Below, in pieces: positions 43,503 through 52,436 of a DNA stretch of 64,000 nucleotides. The DNA comes from Bradyrhizobium sp. GTDB taxonomy: Bacteria > Pseudomonadota > Alphaproteobacteria > Rhizobiales > Xanthobacteraceae. The notes below the pieces were generated by a model. The model did no database searches. It had not been told where the DNA came from and was given only the letters and a program-made list of their open reading frames with translations. The translations under genes and the position numbers were made by a program. The DNA lies in contig NZ_JALHLP010000002.1 of NCBI RefSeq assembly GCF_022844465.1, positions 248,001 to 312,000 on the forward strand. Reading direction: 5' to 3'. Each line of letters begins with the position of its first letter. The first letter of the stretch is position 1.

Positions 43503-43526
43503 GGACGTATGGCGATTGGCTCGGAG

Positions 43527-43793
43527 TTACTTCGCGAGCTTCGCGATCTGATGGGTCAGGCGCGAGACCTTCCGGCTCGCATTGTTCTTGTGAATGATGT
43601 TTCGCTGCGCGGCCTGCATCAATTCCGGCTCCGCCTGCGCCATCGCCTTCAGTGCTGCATCGCGGTCGCCGCTCTTGATCGCCTCCTCAACGGTGCGAAC
43701 AGCGCCCCGCATCTGGGTGCGACGCGACTTGTTCACGATGGTGCGGCGGGCAATCTTGCGAGTCGCCTTCTTGGCAGAAGTGGTATTGGCCAT
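43527..43793 (-). CDS. rpsT: 30S ribosomal protein S20
   Basis: The 88-residue, strongly basic, all-helical protein starts [13 protein letters not shown] and continues [12 protein letters not shown], which is the S20 signature. S20 binds 16S rRNA early in 30S assembly. It is a single-gene transcription unit with a clear promoter upstream (43990-44018), a leader of about 190 bases with a strong 5' hairpin, and a terminator downstream. Location next to dnaA is common in Bradyrhizobium-type genomes. Confidence 0.97.
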   Translation of the reverse strand: MANTTSAKKATRKIARRTIVNKSRRTQMRGAVRTVEEAIKSGDRDAALKAMAQAEPELMQAAQRNIIHKNNASRKVSRLTHQIAKLAK

Positions 43794-43955
43794 GTCTCAA
43801 CTATCCTTCGGCTGTCGTCGCCCGGGTGGTCGGCTTGAGCGCGCCGGCCGTTTCAAACTTCGTGATCGACGTAGGTTGCGTTTTTCCAGCTTGTTCTTGA
43901 GGATGCCATGGTCGGGAGCCAAGATGCTTCCCTGGCGGCGCGGCTCAAAGAACAG

Positions 43956-43980
43956 CGGCGGCGGGATTGCGCCCGCCGCC
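43956..43980 (-). promoter_or_regulatory. 5' leader hairpin of rpsT
   Basis: GGCGGCGGG and CCCGCCGCC form a perfect 9-base GC stem with a 7-base loop at the very start of the predicted rpsT transcript. Outer AAGAAC/GTTCTT arms (43948-43953, 43987-43992) extend the symmetry into the -10 region. This leader and the rpsT promoter take up most of the 355-base gap to the next gene; I see nothing else in it. Confidence 0.6.
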
Positions 43981-43989
43981 ATTGGGGTT

Positions 43990-44018
43990 CTTATAGAGGG
44001 CAGGTCCGGCACCGTCAA
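43990..44018 (-). promoter_or_regulatory. strong sigma-70-type promoter of rpsT
   Basis: On the minus strand TTGACG (44013-44018) and TATAAG (43990-43995) are 17 bases apart, close to the consensus. The start would be near 43983. Confidence 0.8.
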
Positions 44019-44148
44019 CGCTTTCGACCTCGTCAGAACGGCGGTAATGGCGGCCGAAACGCCGCATAAAGCGCTGGCAAGGTTGAATTTCCGGCATGCC
44101 CCCGGTATTGGCTGACGCCTCGTGGCGACTACTTGGATAGGGTGAAGC

Positions 44149-44466
44149 ATGATCCGCGGTTTCTTCCGGCTGATTGGCCTGCTGCTGCTGGCCGGCGGAT
44201 TTGTTTTCATGGTCTACGACGGCGCTCGTTTCGTCGCCGATCAAGTCCTGCGTTTCACCCGGTTTGGCCAGTTCTGGAATGACATCCATCAATCCAGCCA
44301 GCTGGCGTTTCGGACCTGGGTGGAGGGCGCCGCGCCCTGGCTCTGGAACGGGATCGTCAAGGTGCTGCTGGACCAACCGGTGTTTGCCGTGCTGGGCGTG
44401 GCAGGCATCCTGCTGATGCTGCTGTTTAGGCCGCGCAAGCCGCTGATCGGCTATTCCAGGGACTGA
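44149..44466 (+). CDS. small two-helix membrane protein, unknown function
   Basis: The 105-residue protein has one hydrophobic helix near the N-terminus (FRLIGLLLLAGGFVFMVY) and a second near the C-terminus (PVFAVLGVAGILLMLLF), ending in positive residues that point to a cytoplasmic C-terminus. The middle is an amphipathic, Trp-rich, probably periplasmic segment. It is divergent from rpsT. I do not recognise a characterised family. Confidence 0.75.
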   Translation: MIRGFFRLIGLLLLAGGFVFMVYDGARFVADQVLRFTRFGQFWNDIHQSSQLAFRTWVEGAAPWLWNGIVKVLLDQPVFAVLGVAGILLMLLFRPRKPLIGYSRD

Positions 44467-44598
44467 CCAAGATGGTTTGGCGGGGATGGCGCAACGGGCT
44501 GCCGCATCCGGCGTAAGGAGCGTATATATATAAGGTCATATATAAGAGTATGTCAGTGCAACCGGCGACTCGGCCGATATCCCGCCCGGAGGTGTCTT

Positions 44599-45255
44599 AT
44601 GTTCTTCATGCGCAAAACCACTGCGTTACCGAGCCGCGCCGAAGCGCTGCCGGGTCGCGCCACCCCGATCGCCACGGCCGCCACCCACTTCGTCAACGGC
44701 CGCAAACTACAGCCACCCTATCCCGCAGGACTTGAGCAGGCAGTGTTCGGGCTGGGTTGCTTCTGGGGCGCGGAGCGCAAGTTCTGGGAACTGGGCGAGG
44801 GCATCCATGTGACTGCCGTCGGTTATGGCGGCGGGCATACCCCCAATCCGACCTACGAAGAGGTTTGCTCGGGCGGCACAGGTCACACCGAGGCGGTGCT
44901 GGTCGTGTTCGATCCGAAGAAAATCTCCTATGAGCAGCTGCTGAGGACATTCTGGGAAAACCACAACCCGACGCAGGGCATGCGCCAGGGCAACGACGTC
45001 GGCACCCAATATCGCTCGGCAATCTACACCTTTGGTGATGCGCAGCGCAAAGCCGCCGATGCCTCGAAAGCGATGTACCAGAAGGCGCTGGCTGCCAAGG
45101 GTCTCGGTGTTATCACCACCGAGATTGCGCCTTCGACCGAGTTCTATTTCGCAGAGGACTATCATCAGCAGTATCTCGCCAAGAATCCGGCGGGCTATTG
45201 CGGTTTGGGCGGAACGGGCGTGTCATGCCCGGTCGGCTTCGGCGTTACCGCCTGA
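44599..45255 (+). CDS. msrA: peptide-methionine (S)-S-oxide reductase MsrA
   Basis: MsrA reduces methionine-S-sulfoxide in oxidised proteins. The active-site GCFWGAE motif has its catalytic Cys at residue 54, and a resolving Cys lies in the C-terminal GTGVSCPVG. The 218-residue length matches the longer rhizobial form with an N-terminal extension (about 45 residues). GGAGG lies directly upstream of the ATG. An unusual TATATATA-rich tract lies 60-80 bases before the start. MsrB is not encoded nearby. Confidence 0.96.
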   Translation: MFFMRKTTALPSRAEALPGRATPIATAATHFVNGRKLQPPYPAGLEQAVFGLGCFWGAERKFWELGEGIHVTAVGYGGGHTPNPTYEEVCSGGTGHTEAVLVVFDPKKISYEQLLRTFWENHNPTQGMRQGNDVGTQYRSAIYTFGDAQRKAADASKAMYQKALAAKGLGVITTEIAPSTEFYFAEDYHQQYLAKNPAGYCGLGGTGVSCPVGFGVTA

Positions 45256-45352
45256 TCGCAATACCGTCGCGGTTTGAAGTTGGGTCGGCCCAGAGCCAAA
45301 ACCATTTGTTAACCATACCCGGTGCAAGATTGGAGCTGTCTCGGCTTGAGGG

Positions 45353-46093
45353 ATGACTCCGGTGCGGCCTGCGTGCGCGTTTCGATTGCCGATCACTGCG
45401 ATCATGACGGCGCTCGCGTTGTCGGGATGCATGCGCACGACCGGTCCGGTGGCGACAGCAACAAGAGGCGACCTCGATTCGATCGCTTATGGCCACCCAC
45501 ATGGTCAGCCGTCTCAGCCTGACGGCGGCGCCGCCGGCGTTCCTCACTCCGCCTTTGCGTCGGCATCGCGAAGAACGCCTGGCGGTGTTGCCGCGCCCAT
45601 AACCCATGCTGCAGCTGCGCCGGCGCGCTCCGACGCGGCCTATCACCTGGATGCCGGCGACAAGCTTCGCGTGATGGTCTATGGTCAGGACGGCCTTACC
45701 AATACCTATGCGATCGATGCCGCCGGCTCGATCACCATGCCGCTGATCGGCTCACTGCCGGCGCGCGGGCGCACCACGGCGGGACTGGCGGCAGAGATTG
45801 GCGCCAGGCTGCGTCGCGGCTTCATCAGGGATCCGTCGGTCGCGGTAGAGATCGAAGCATACCGTCCATTCTTCATCCTCGGCGAGGTCGCCGCACCAGG
45901 GCAATATCCGTACGTGCCCAACATGACGGTCGAGAGCGCGGTCGCCATTGCCGGCGGCTTCTCGCCGCGCGCACGCCGCGACCGCGTCACGGTCACCCAC
46001 GCCGATGCGTCGGGAACCGCGCGCCTGGTGGTTCCGCCGGGGGCGCCAATCAGCCCCGGCGACACCGTGCTGGTCGGCGAGCGCTGGTTCTAG
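45353..46093 (+). CDS. Wza-like polysaccharide export lipoprotein
   Basis: A lipoprotein signal with lipobox LALSGC is followed by about 60 residues of low-complexity Ala/Pro/Ser. The Poly_export domain (YHLDAGDKLRVMVYGQDGL) and one SLBB-type domain (FFILGEVAAPGQYPY) come next. Such proteins form the outer-membrane channel for capsule or exopolysaccharide. At 246 residues it is shorter than Wza and no Wzc or glycosyltransferase genes are close, so it appears to be an orphan. The upstream region has a TTAACCAT motif. Confidence 0.88.
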   Translation: MTPVRPACAFRLPITAIMTALALSGCMRTTGPVATATRGDLDSIAYGHPHGQPSQPDGGAAGVPHSAFASASRRTPGGVAAPITHAAAAPARSDAAYHLDAGDKLRVMVYGQDGLTNTYAIDAAGSITMPLIGSLPARGRTTAGLAAEIGARLRRGFIRDPSVAVEIEAYRPFFILGEVAAPGQYPYVPNMTVESAVAIAGGFSPRARRDRVTVTHADASGTARLVVPPGAPISPGDTVLVGERWF

Positions 46094-46255
46094 CCGGGGG
46101 CCAATCCCGGGATCGTCCCGGGTTGCGATGAATCAGCGCTATCGGGTTGCAGCGCACGAAACCATGTTCCAAGCCACGCCCGAGCGATGTAGAACGCCGT
46201 CTCTATCGAGGCGCGCCGGCCTGTCGGTCAAGTGCCTGCAATCCGGAGAACGACC

Positions 46256-47260
46256 ATGAACCGTCATTTGCCGATCAACCTGGCGCGAGCGCCTGCGGCC
46301 GCCCGGCTCGCCATTGCCGTCACGATGTTGCTGTGCGCGTTGTCGCATCCGGTATCGGCGCAGTCCTATCCGGATCGGCGAATAACATTTGTGGTGCCCT
46401 ATCCTGCGGGTGGAGCCACCGACGTCTCGGCCCGTCTGCTTGCCAACAAGCTTTCGGAAGCGTGGAAGCAAACCGTCGTCGTGGAAAACAAGTCCGGCGG
46501 CGGCGGGGTGGTCGGCAATGATTTCGTCGCAAAGGCGGCGCCCGATGGCTATACCGTGCTGATCGCCATCACCCAGATCATCCAGGCGCCAAGCCTGGTT
46601 TCGAAGCTTCCCTACGACGTCTTCAAGGATCTCGCGCCGGTTACCCAGGTCGCACTATCGACTGTCGTACTGACGGTTCCCGAGGCGCAGCCGGTCAAGT
46701 CGGTCAAGGAACTGGTCGATCTCGCCAAGGCCAATCCTGGTAAATTGCCGTATGGCAGCTTCGGCAACGCGACGACGTCCCATCTCTATGGCGAGTTGCT
46801 GAAGAAGGTGGCGAATATCGACATGATCCACGTTCCCTATCGTGGCTCGGCGCCGCTGCTGAACGATTTGCTCGGCAATACGGTGACGGCCGCTTTCGTC
46901 GATCTGACCACGGCCGGCGCTCAAATCAACGCAGGCAAGGTCAGGGCGCTGGCGATCGGCGGCGAAAAGCGCCGGACCCAGTTGCCCAACGTGCCGACGC
47001 TTGCCGAACTCGGTTACAAGGGATTCGAGGCGGAAGGCTGGGTCGGCATCTTCGTGCCGGCCGCGACTCCCAAGGACATCGTCGCGAAACTTTCCTCGGA
47101 GCTGGCCCGCATTATCGCCTCACCCGAGGGCGTCGCGGGGCTTGAGGCGCTCAGTCTCATGCCCGTCGGCGGAACGGCGGAAATGTTCGAGGCCGCGCTC
47201 CGCCGCGATCACGCGCGCTGGGCGGATGTCGTCAAGGCGGTCGGCGTCAAGGGCGAGTGA
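46256..47260 (+). CDS. Bug-family tripartite tricarboxylate transporter substrate-binding protein
   Basis: A signal peptide ending SAQ is followed by the Bug start pattern YPDRRITFVVPYPAGGATDVSAR, and further on by the conserved VPYRGSAPLLNDLLG. The mature protein is a periplasmic two-lobe binder for carboxylates or similar small molecules. The ATG at 46256 has GGAGAA upstream, giving 334 residues. No TctA/TctB membrane genes are adjacent, which is common in this expanded family. The ligand is unknown. Confidence 0.94.
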   Translation: MNRHLPINLARAPAAARLAIAVTMLLCALSHPVSAQSYPDRRITFVVPYPAGGATDVSARLLANKLSEAWKQTVVVENKSGGGGVVGNDFVAKAAPDGYTVLIAITQIIQAPSLVSKLPYDVFKDLAPVTQVALSTVVLTVPEAQPVKSVKELVDLAKANPGKLPYGSFGNATTSHLYGELLKKVANIDMIHVPYRGSAPLLNDLLGNTVTAAFVDLTTAGAQINAGKVRALAIGGEKRRTQLPNVPTLAELGYKGFEAEGWVGIFVPAATPKDIVAKLSSELARIIASPEGVAGLEALSLMPVGGTAEMFEAALRRDHARWADVVKAVGVKGE

Positions 47261-47318
47261 AGCAGGCCGCCGATCCCGGGCTTGCGCCTCGCGCATCTCC
47301 GAATGACGGCGGAGAGCG

Positions 47319-47993
47319 TTATTTTCCTAGATGCCTGGCCAGGAATGCCAGGCTGCGCGGCCAGGCGATGTCGGCGCTCGCCTTGTCGTAGCTCGCCCGT
47401 TCGTCGCAGTGAAAGCCGTGCTGGGCGCCGGGATAGACGTGGATTTCGACATCGGGTCGCTTGGCCCTGATGGTCTCGACATCGCCCAGCGGTATGCCCG
47501 CGTCCTTTTCGCCGAAATGAAGCTGTGTCGGAACGCTCGGCTTGTCGTCGGCGAAGCGAACCACCGCACCGCCATAATAACCGACGGCCGCCGACAGGCC
47601 CGACAATTTGGTTGCCGCGGCGTAGGCAATGCTGCCGCCGAGGCAGAAGCCGATGATGCCGACCGGTCCGATATCCTTCACCGCGTCGATCGCAGCCTTT
47701 GTATCCCGCAGCATCGCGTCCCAATCTGGATTGGCGATGAATTTGCGGGCCGTCGCGATCTCGTTCGGGGAATAGCCGCACTGGAAATCGGGCTGCATGC
47801 GGTCGAAGATCGACGGCGCGATTACGGCGTAGCCCTCGCTCGCCAGGCGGTCGCACACCGCGCGGATGTGGTGGTTGACGCCAAAAATCTCCTGGATCAC
47901 TACGATGGCCGCCTTGGGCTGACGTGGAGGATCGACACGATAACCGCCCAGTTTGAAACCATCCGAAGCCGTCAGCCTGATATACTGTCCCAT
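47319..47993 (-). CDS. dienelactone hydrolase family protein
   Basis: The 224-residue alpha/beta hydrolase has the nucleophile Cys in GFCLGGS and the catalytic His in AQHGFHC, matching dienelactone hydrolase (carboxymethylenebutenolidase). The early QEIFGVNHHIRAVCDRLASEGY region is also typical. Dienelactone hydrolases act in chlorocatechol breakdown, but many members have other lactone or ester substrates. No catechol-pathway genes lie nearby. Confidence 0.92.
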   Translation of the reverse strand: MGQYIRLTASDGFKLGGYRVDPPRQPKAAIVVIQEIFGVNHHIRAVCDRLASEGYAVIAPSIFDRMQPDFQCGYSPNEIATARKFIANPDWDAMLRDTKAAIDAVKDIGPVGIIGFCLGGSIAYAAATKLSGLSAAVGYYGGAVVRFADDKPSVPTQLHFGEKDAGIPLGDVETIRAKRPDVEIHVYPGAQHGFHCDERASYDKASADIAWPRSLAFLARHLGK

Positions 47994-48057
47994 GGATCAT
48001 CCGTTCGTGTTCGAGGGTTGCTGGAAGTCGGTGATGCGAAGAGGGGCGAAGCGGTTG

Positions 48058-48399
48058 CTATTGCCACATCCAATTGTGGCCCCAGTCGCCTTTCCAGCCG
48101 GCAAGCCTGCCGTTGCGAAACTGGAGATAGAGCCGGTCCTTCCTGAAGAACAATCCGCTGCCGCCGATGTTGCGGAACGCGAGGTAGATTTCTTCGCCCC
48201 GTCGGCCGCCGACGTAGTTGAGCGGCGTACCCAGCGCCCGCGCGGCGTCTTCCGCTTCCATGCCGAATGCCAGCGGTGTGGTGTTCGACAGCGTCGCGGT
48301 GAGGGGAGGCAGCAGATGACCGCCGGCCGGGGTAGGGTGCTGCGCGCCGGCCTGGGTGATCGCGATCAGCGCCAGGATAACTCCGCCGAATATTCTCAT
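48058..48399 (-). CDS. small secreted protein, unknown function
   Basis: The 113-residue protein has a signal peptide (LALIAITQAGA, cleavage after AGA). The mature domain of about 90 residues contains FGMEAEDAARALGTPLNYVGGRRGEEIYLAF and ends in aromatic GWKGDWGHNWMW. The GMxxxxxxxxLGxP pattern recalls small SmpA/OmlA-like folds. Its ATG overlaps the alpha/beta-hydrolase stop by four bases, so they are coupled. I do not recognise a named family. Confidence 0.78.
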   Translation of the reverse strand: MRIFGGVILALIAITQAGAQHPTPAGGHLLPPLTATLSNTTPLAFGMEAEDAARALGTPLNYVGGRRGEEIYLAFRNIGGSGLFFRKDRLYLQFRNGRLAGWKGDWGHNWMWQ

Positions 48400-49184
48400 G
48401 ACGCCGCCTTTGCCGGCGGCATGGTTTGCAAACCGTTGAGGAACGGCAGCACGGCGTCGATGAAGGGCTGCGGCTGGTCGATGTTGACGGCGTGACCGGC
48501 GGCCGCGATCACCACCTTGCGGGCGCCGGGAATCTTGGCTGCCATATAGTCGGATGCGGCCAGGAACGGCGTGTCGTCGGCGCCGACGACGACCAGCGAC
48601 GGCACCTTGATATCGGGCAAGGATTCGATCACGCGGGCGTCGCGCTGGGTCAGCATGCCGCGCGCTGCGCGCGCCAGCCCCGACGCATCGCGGTGAGAGA
48701 CGCTGGATCGCTCCCGGCTGGCCGATTTCAGCACTTCAAGCCCCTCGCGCTCGAAGCGGTCGCCGGTCTCATAGGCCCGCTTGTTCCAGGCCTCGCGGGC
48801 TTCGTCCTTCTTGAACCCCGGGCCGGTGTCGATGATCAGCAGCGCGCGGACGCGGTCGGGATGGGCGCGGTAGAATGCCAGCGACATGTAACCGCCCAGG
48901 GAAAGCCCGCCGACGATCGCCTTGTCGGCGCCGACGGTGTCGAGCAGCGCCGCCACGTCGCCAACGGTCAGCGCTTCGCTATAGGCTGAAGGATCATCGG
49001 GGTAGTCGGACTGGCCGTGGCCGCGCATATCCCACAACACGAGCTTGTGATGTTTCGACAGGGCGGCGATCTGACCCTGCCACATGGCCGAGGTCGACGA
49101 ATAGCCGTGCGTCAACAACAGCGGCGGGCCGGAGCCGTGGACCTCGTAATAGATGTTGACCCCGTCGCGATTGACTGTCGGCAT
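48396..49184 (-). CDS. alpha/beta-fold hydrolase
   Basis: The nucleophile elbow GGLSLGGYMS and the catalytic His in AAGHAVNIDQP, with a HGYSSTSAMW oxyanion region, give the classic fold. The ATG at 49184 yields 262 residues. The sequence resembles small esterases and 3-oxoadipate enol-lactonase-like hydrolases. No lactonase pathway is present nearby, so the substrate is open. It is translationally coupled to the small secreted protein downstream. Confidence 0.9.
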   Translation of the reverse strand: MPTVNRDGVNIYYEVHGSGPPLLLTHGYSSTSAMWQGQIAALSKHHKLVLWDMRGHGQSDYPDDPSAYSEALTVGDVAALLDTVGADKAIVGGLSLGGYMSLAFYRAHPDRVRALLIIDTGPGFKKDEAREAWNKRAYETGDRFEREGLEVLKSASRERSSVSHRDASGLARAARGMLTQRDARVIESLPDIKVPSLVVVGADDTPFLAASDYMAAKIPGARKVVIAAAGHAVNIDQPQPFIDAVLPFLNGLQTMPPAKAAS

Positions 49185-49525
49185 TGCGATTTCCCGGTGC
49201 GGTGATGCGTTGTTTCGGCGTGGCTGCGCCATCCTAGCCCGATACGTTCGCCGATGGGAATTGCCGAAACGGGCCTGCCTCATCGAGACCGGGTGAAAAG
49301 GCCGCGCCAAATCCTGCCGCAACGGACAAGCATGGCGTCTGGATGATGCTTACGGCCGAACCCGGTCGCATTGGTGGCGGTAACCGCCGTCGATGGGACG
49401 GCGGGCCTGATCAACAAAACCCTAATGTTGCCGGTAATCGGTCGTTCACGATACCCCTTAAGCTGTATGGAACGGTTAATCCGGTAGCCTTGGCCTCAGG
49501 TCGCCACCGTACGTCCTGGGGTCAC
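49185..49525. other. gene-free stretch between divergent genes
   Basis: About 340 bases separate the divergent alpha/beta-hydrolase and HD-GYP genes. I see no RNA gene, terminator or repeat in it. It includes an AT-richer part (49410-49490) that is a likely site for the HD-GYP promoter. Confidence 0.4.
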
Positions 49526-50623
49526 ATGACATCCGCAATCAAAGAGACACCGACCAAACGCCGGCTGCTGCTGGCCTCGGATAGAAGCGACCAAAGCAGC
49601 GAACTGGCCGGCATCCTGCGGACCGTGGGGCAGGTCGACACCATCGCGACCTCGGACATTCCGGACCGGCCGACGCGCGATCTCGCGGGGATCGTGGTCG
49701 ACATCAACCTGCGCTCGACCGAGAGCGTGCAGGTCGTGCGCAACAGGTTGCGGGCCGATGCCTACCGCGAGGTGCCGCGGCTGTTCGTGCTGGCCGACGC
49801 TCTGCATCATGGGTCGATGCAGGCCTGGGCGCTCGGCGCGACCGATACGATCGCGAGGCCGTTCGACGCGCAGGGTATTCTGCAGCGGATACGCGCCGCG
49901 TTTCCCGACAGCGACGGTTACGACGAGAGCGATCGCGGTAAGACCCTGAACAGGGGCGTCGAGGCGGCGCATGCCGTCATGGTCAAGATTTTCGAGCGGC
50001 TCCCGGCCGGCGCTCCCCTGAAATTCTCGGACATCACCGAAGCCGAGAACCGGATACTCAAAGCGATCAAGCATTCGTCGTTGCGGGAATGGTTGACCGC
50101 GGTCGGCTGCCATCACACCGGAAGCTACCGCCACTGCCTGTTCGTCACCGGCTTTGCGGTGGGCTACGCGCAGCATCTGGGCATGCGCGATCACGACCAG
50201 CGCCGCCTGGCCCGCGCGGCGTTGCTGCACGACGTCGGCAAGGCGTTCATTCCGGTGGCGATCCTCGACAAGCCGGGCGCGCTGTCCCACGAGGAAATGG
50301 AGCAGATGCGCCAGCACCCTCGCCTTGGCTTTGATGCGCTGGCGGCGCAAGGCGGTTTTCCACCCGAAATGCTCGACGTGGTGCTGCACCACCATGAATT
50401 TCTCGACGGCACCGGCTATCCTGACGGACTGCGCGGCAAGCAGATCAGCGACATCGTGCGCATGATCACGATCGCGGACATCTACGCGGCGCTGGTCGAG
50501 CAGCGCGCTTACCGGCTGCCGTTCACCCACTCCCGGGCCTTCGCCTTGATGGAAGAGATGAGCGACAAGCTCGACCAGCACCTGCTGCACGCGTTTCGCC
50601 CGGTCGCGCTCGGACACTACTGA
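49526..50623 (+). CDS. HD-GYP-type phosphohydrolase with a degenerate receiver-like domain
   Basis: The N-terminal 120 residues resemble a response-regulator receiver but lack a clear phospho-acceptor Asp in context. The C-terminal HD-GYP domain has the HD pair in LLHDVGKAF (about residue 235) and the HHEFLDGTGYPDGL motif (about residue 290). HD-GYP enzymes degrade cyclic di-GMP. Length from the ATG at 49526 is 365 residues; an upstream open stretch starts in non-coding-like sequence. No sensor kinase lies nearby. Confidence 0.9.
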   Translation: MTSAIKETPTKRRLLLASDRSDQSSELAGILRTVGQVDTIATSDIPDRPTRDLAGIVVDINLRSTESVQVVRNRLRADAYREVPRLFVLADALHHGSMQAWALGATDTIARPFDAQGILQRIRAAFPDSDGYDESDRGKTLNRGVEAAHAVMVKIFERLPAGAPLKFSDITEAENRILKAIKHSSLREWLTAVGCHHTGSYRHCLFVTGFAVGYAQHLGMRDHDQRRLARAALLHDVGKAFIPVAILDKPGALSHEEMEQMRQHPRLGFDALAAQGGFPPEMLDVVLHHHEFLDGTGYPDGLRGKQISDIVRMITIADIYAALVEQRAYRLPFTHSRAFALMEEMSDKLDQHLLHAFRPVALGHY

Positions 50624-50699
50624 GCTTTTGAAGCGTTCGGAGCCTGCACGTCGTTACGCGGATCGATCAGGCGAAGCTGGCTCCTTCAATTTCCTGCTG

Positions 50700-52280
50700 T
50701 CATCCCAGCATCTTTCGCAGTTCGGCCTTCGCCACCTTTTCCAGCGTCGAGCGTGGCATGTCGTCGACGAGGTGAATTTCGCGCGGCACCTTGAAGTCCG
50801 CCAGCGCCGCGCGGCAGGCCGCCATCACGGTGTCGTGCAGGTCGGCCGGCGCGCCGGCCACCCCGGCGTGCGGGATGATGAAGACGACGGGCACCTCGTC
50901 CAGCATCGGATGCTTCTTGGCCACCACCGCGGCCTCGCGCACGCCGGGCAGCACCGCGATCACCTGCTCGATTTCGGAGGCCGCGACATTCTCGCCGCCG
51001 ACCTTCAGCATGTCCTTGGCGCGGTCGCCGAACCGGATGAAGCCGTTTTCCAGCAGCGTGACGCGGTCGCCGGTGATGAAATAGCCGTGCTCGTCGAAGC
51101 TGTCGCGCGTGGCTGTTTCATTGTGGAGGTATTCCGCGAACAGCGACAGGCCGGGGATGCCCTTGATCAGGAGGTTGCCGGTGCCGCCGACCGGCGTCGC
51201 CGCGCCGTCGTCTTCAATGACGCGGATCTGATATTCCGGCGCGGCGCGGCCGATCGACATCGGCGTATTCGGCTGGTCGACCTCGCCGACGATGCCGTGC
51301 GTGATGGTCTCGGTCATCCCCCACCAGCCGATCATCTTGATGCCGAAGGCGGCAAACGGCGGCGGCTCCGAGACCGCGGTGCCCCAGAGCCGGAACTTGT
51401 GATTGTCGGGGATTTCGTGTTCCAGCAGCGCCTTCATGCAGAAGGGTATGGTCGAGGTCCAGGTGCAGCCGTGCGCCAGCGCAACGTTCCAGAACCGGCT
51501 GGCGGAAAACCGCGGCTGGATCACGCAGGACCCGCCCACCCATAGCGTCGCCAGCATCGAATAGGCCAGCGCATTGGTGTGAAACAGTGGCAGATAGGTT
51601 TGATGCACGTCGCCGGCATGCAGGTCCTCATGCGCGGCGTTGATCTTGGCGCCCCATAGCGCGTTGGCATGCGTCCATAGCACCGCCTTTGGCCGTGACG
51701 TGGTGCCCGAAGTATATTGCACGCTGCATGGCGCGGCGGGATCGATCGCGCGGTGCGGCCGGTCGGCGCTGTCGCCGAACAAGGCTTCGAAGCTTTCGCC
51801 GCGCGGCACAGGCTGCGCGGGCGCGACGCCGGCGTCATGCGAAATCACCGCGATCCAGCGCAGGCCACGGCAATGGGCCGCGACCAACCCGGCATAGGCG
51901 GGCTGGGTGATGGCGGCCACCGCGCCGCAATGACCGGCAAAGTATTCCATTTCCGCCGCGGCCGAGCGTGTGTTGGTGGTGACCGCGATCGCACCGAGTT
52001 CGACGCAGGCAAACCAGGCCAGCATGGCCTCGATGCAATTGTCGAGATGGATCAGCACATACTCGCCGGGCCTGACGCCGCGCCGGACCAGGCCGGCGGA
52101 AAGCCGGCCGACGTGCTCGTGAAATTCGCCGTAAGTCCAGCTCCGTCCCCGGCCCTCGAACGGCTCCCAGATCAGGAACGGATGGTTGCGGCGGCTCTCC
52201 GCGCGCATCCGCAGCAGCCATGGCACGTCGAGGCCGGCGAATGGTCCGACGACGCCCGGCGCGGTCTGTGAAATGGGCAT
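50700..52280 (-). CDS. ATP-dependent acyl-CoA ligase (CaiC/FadD-like AMP-binding protein)
   Basis: This ANL-fold enzyme carries the core QYTSGTTSRPKAVLWTH, the A8 hinge RAKDMLKVGGENVAASEIEQ and the catalytic-Lys region STLEKVAKAELRKM. The ATG at 52280 gives 526 residues. The organisation resembles CaiC or long-chain acyl-CoA ligases, and the substrate is unknown. It is not the same subfamily as the acyl-CoA synthetase at 18399, whose motifs differ. Confidence 0.92.
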   Translation of the reverse strand: MPISQTAPGVVGPFAGLDVPWLLRMRAESRRNHPFLIWEPFEGRGRSWTYGEFHEHVGRLSAGLVRRGVRPGEYVLIHLDNCIEAMLAWFACVELGAIAVTTNTRSAAAEMEYFAGHCGAVAAITQPAYAGLVAAHCRGLRWIAVISHDAGVAPAQPVPRGESFEALFGDSADRPHRAIDPAAPCSVQYTSGTTSRPKAVLWTHANALWGAKINAAHEDLHAGDVHQTYLPLFHTNALAYSMLATLWVGGSCVIQPRFSASRFWNVALAHGCTWTSTIPFCMKALLEHEIPDNHKFRLWGTAVSEPPPFAAFGIKMIGWWGMTETITHGIVGEVDQPNTPMSIGRAAPEYQIRVIEDDGAATPVGGTGNLLIKGIPGLSLFAEYLHNETATRDSFDEHGYFITGDRVTLLENGFIRFGDRAKDMLKVGGENVAASEIEQVIAVLPGVREAAVVAKKHPMLDEVPVVFIIPHAGVAGAPADLHDTVMAACRAALADFKVPREIHLVDDMPRSTLEKVAKAELRKMLG

Positions 52281-52341
52281 GGTTCTCTCCCGTGCAGATC
52301 TATCGTCTGCCTTGATCTTGCTTGGGAGCAGTTCTGCCACT

Positions 52342-52425
52342 GGATGACGCGAGGAGCAAATCGGGAATTGCGGACGGGATTCTCTCCGCGTCATTGCTTC
52401 GTCGCTAGCGCTCCTCGCAATGACG
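52342..52425. repeat. family C-like palindromic repeat
   Basis: GCGAGGAGCAAA near the left end and GCTCCTCGC near the right end pair, and TCATTGCTTCGTCGCTAGCGCTCCTCGCAATGA forms an inner inverted repeat. It lies between the acyl-CoA ligase and VOC protein genes. Confidence 0.6.
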
Positions 52426-52436
52426 GGGAGGGTGGG

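Larger units (their letters stand above)
42324..43526. other. 1.2 kb gene-free stretch between dnaA and rpsT
   Basis: No open frame here looks like a protein and codon-position GC bias is weak. Composition is lower in GC than the flanks, with A-rich runs near 43168-43190. One near-consensus DnaA box (TTATCCAGA on the minus strand, 42458-42466) and a few GANTC methylation sites are visible. The region probably holds the dnaA promoters. A complete clustered origin is not evident. Confidence 0.6.

Noticed and set aside
42324..43526. Full replication origin
   Set aside because: Only one near-consensus DnaA box was found and no clustered boxes or AT-rich unwinding element are evident, so I call the region only a gene-free stretch.
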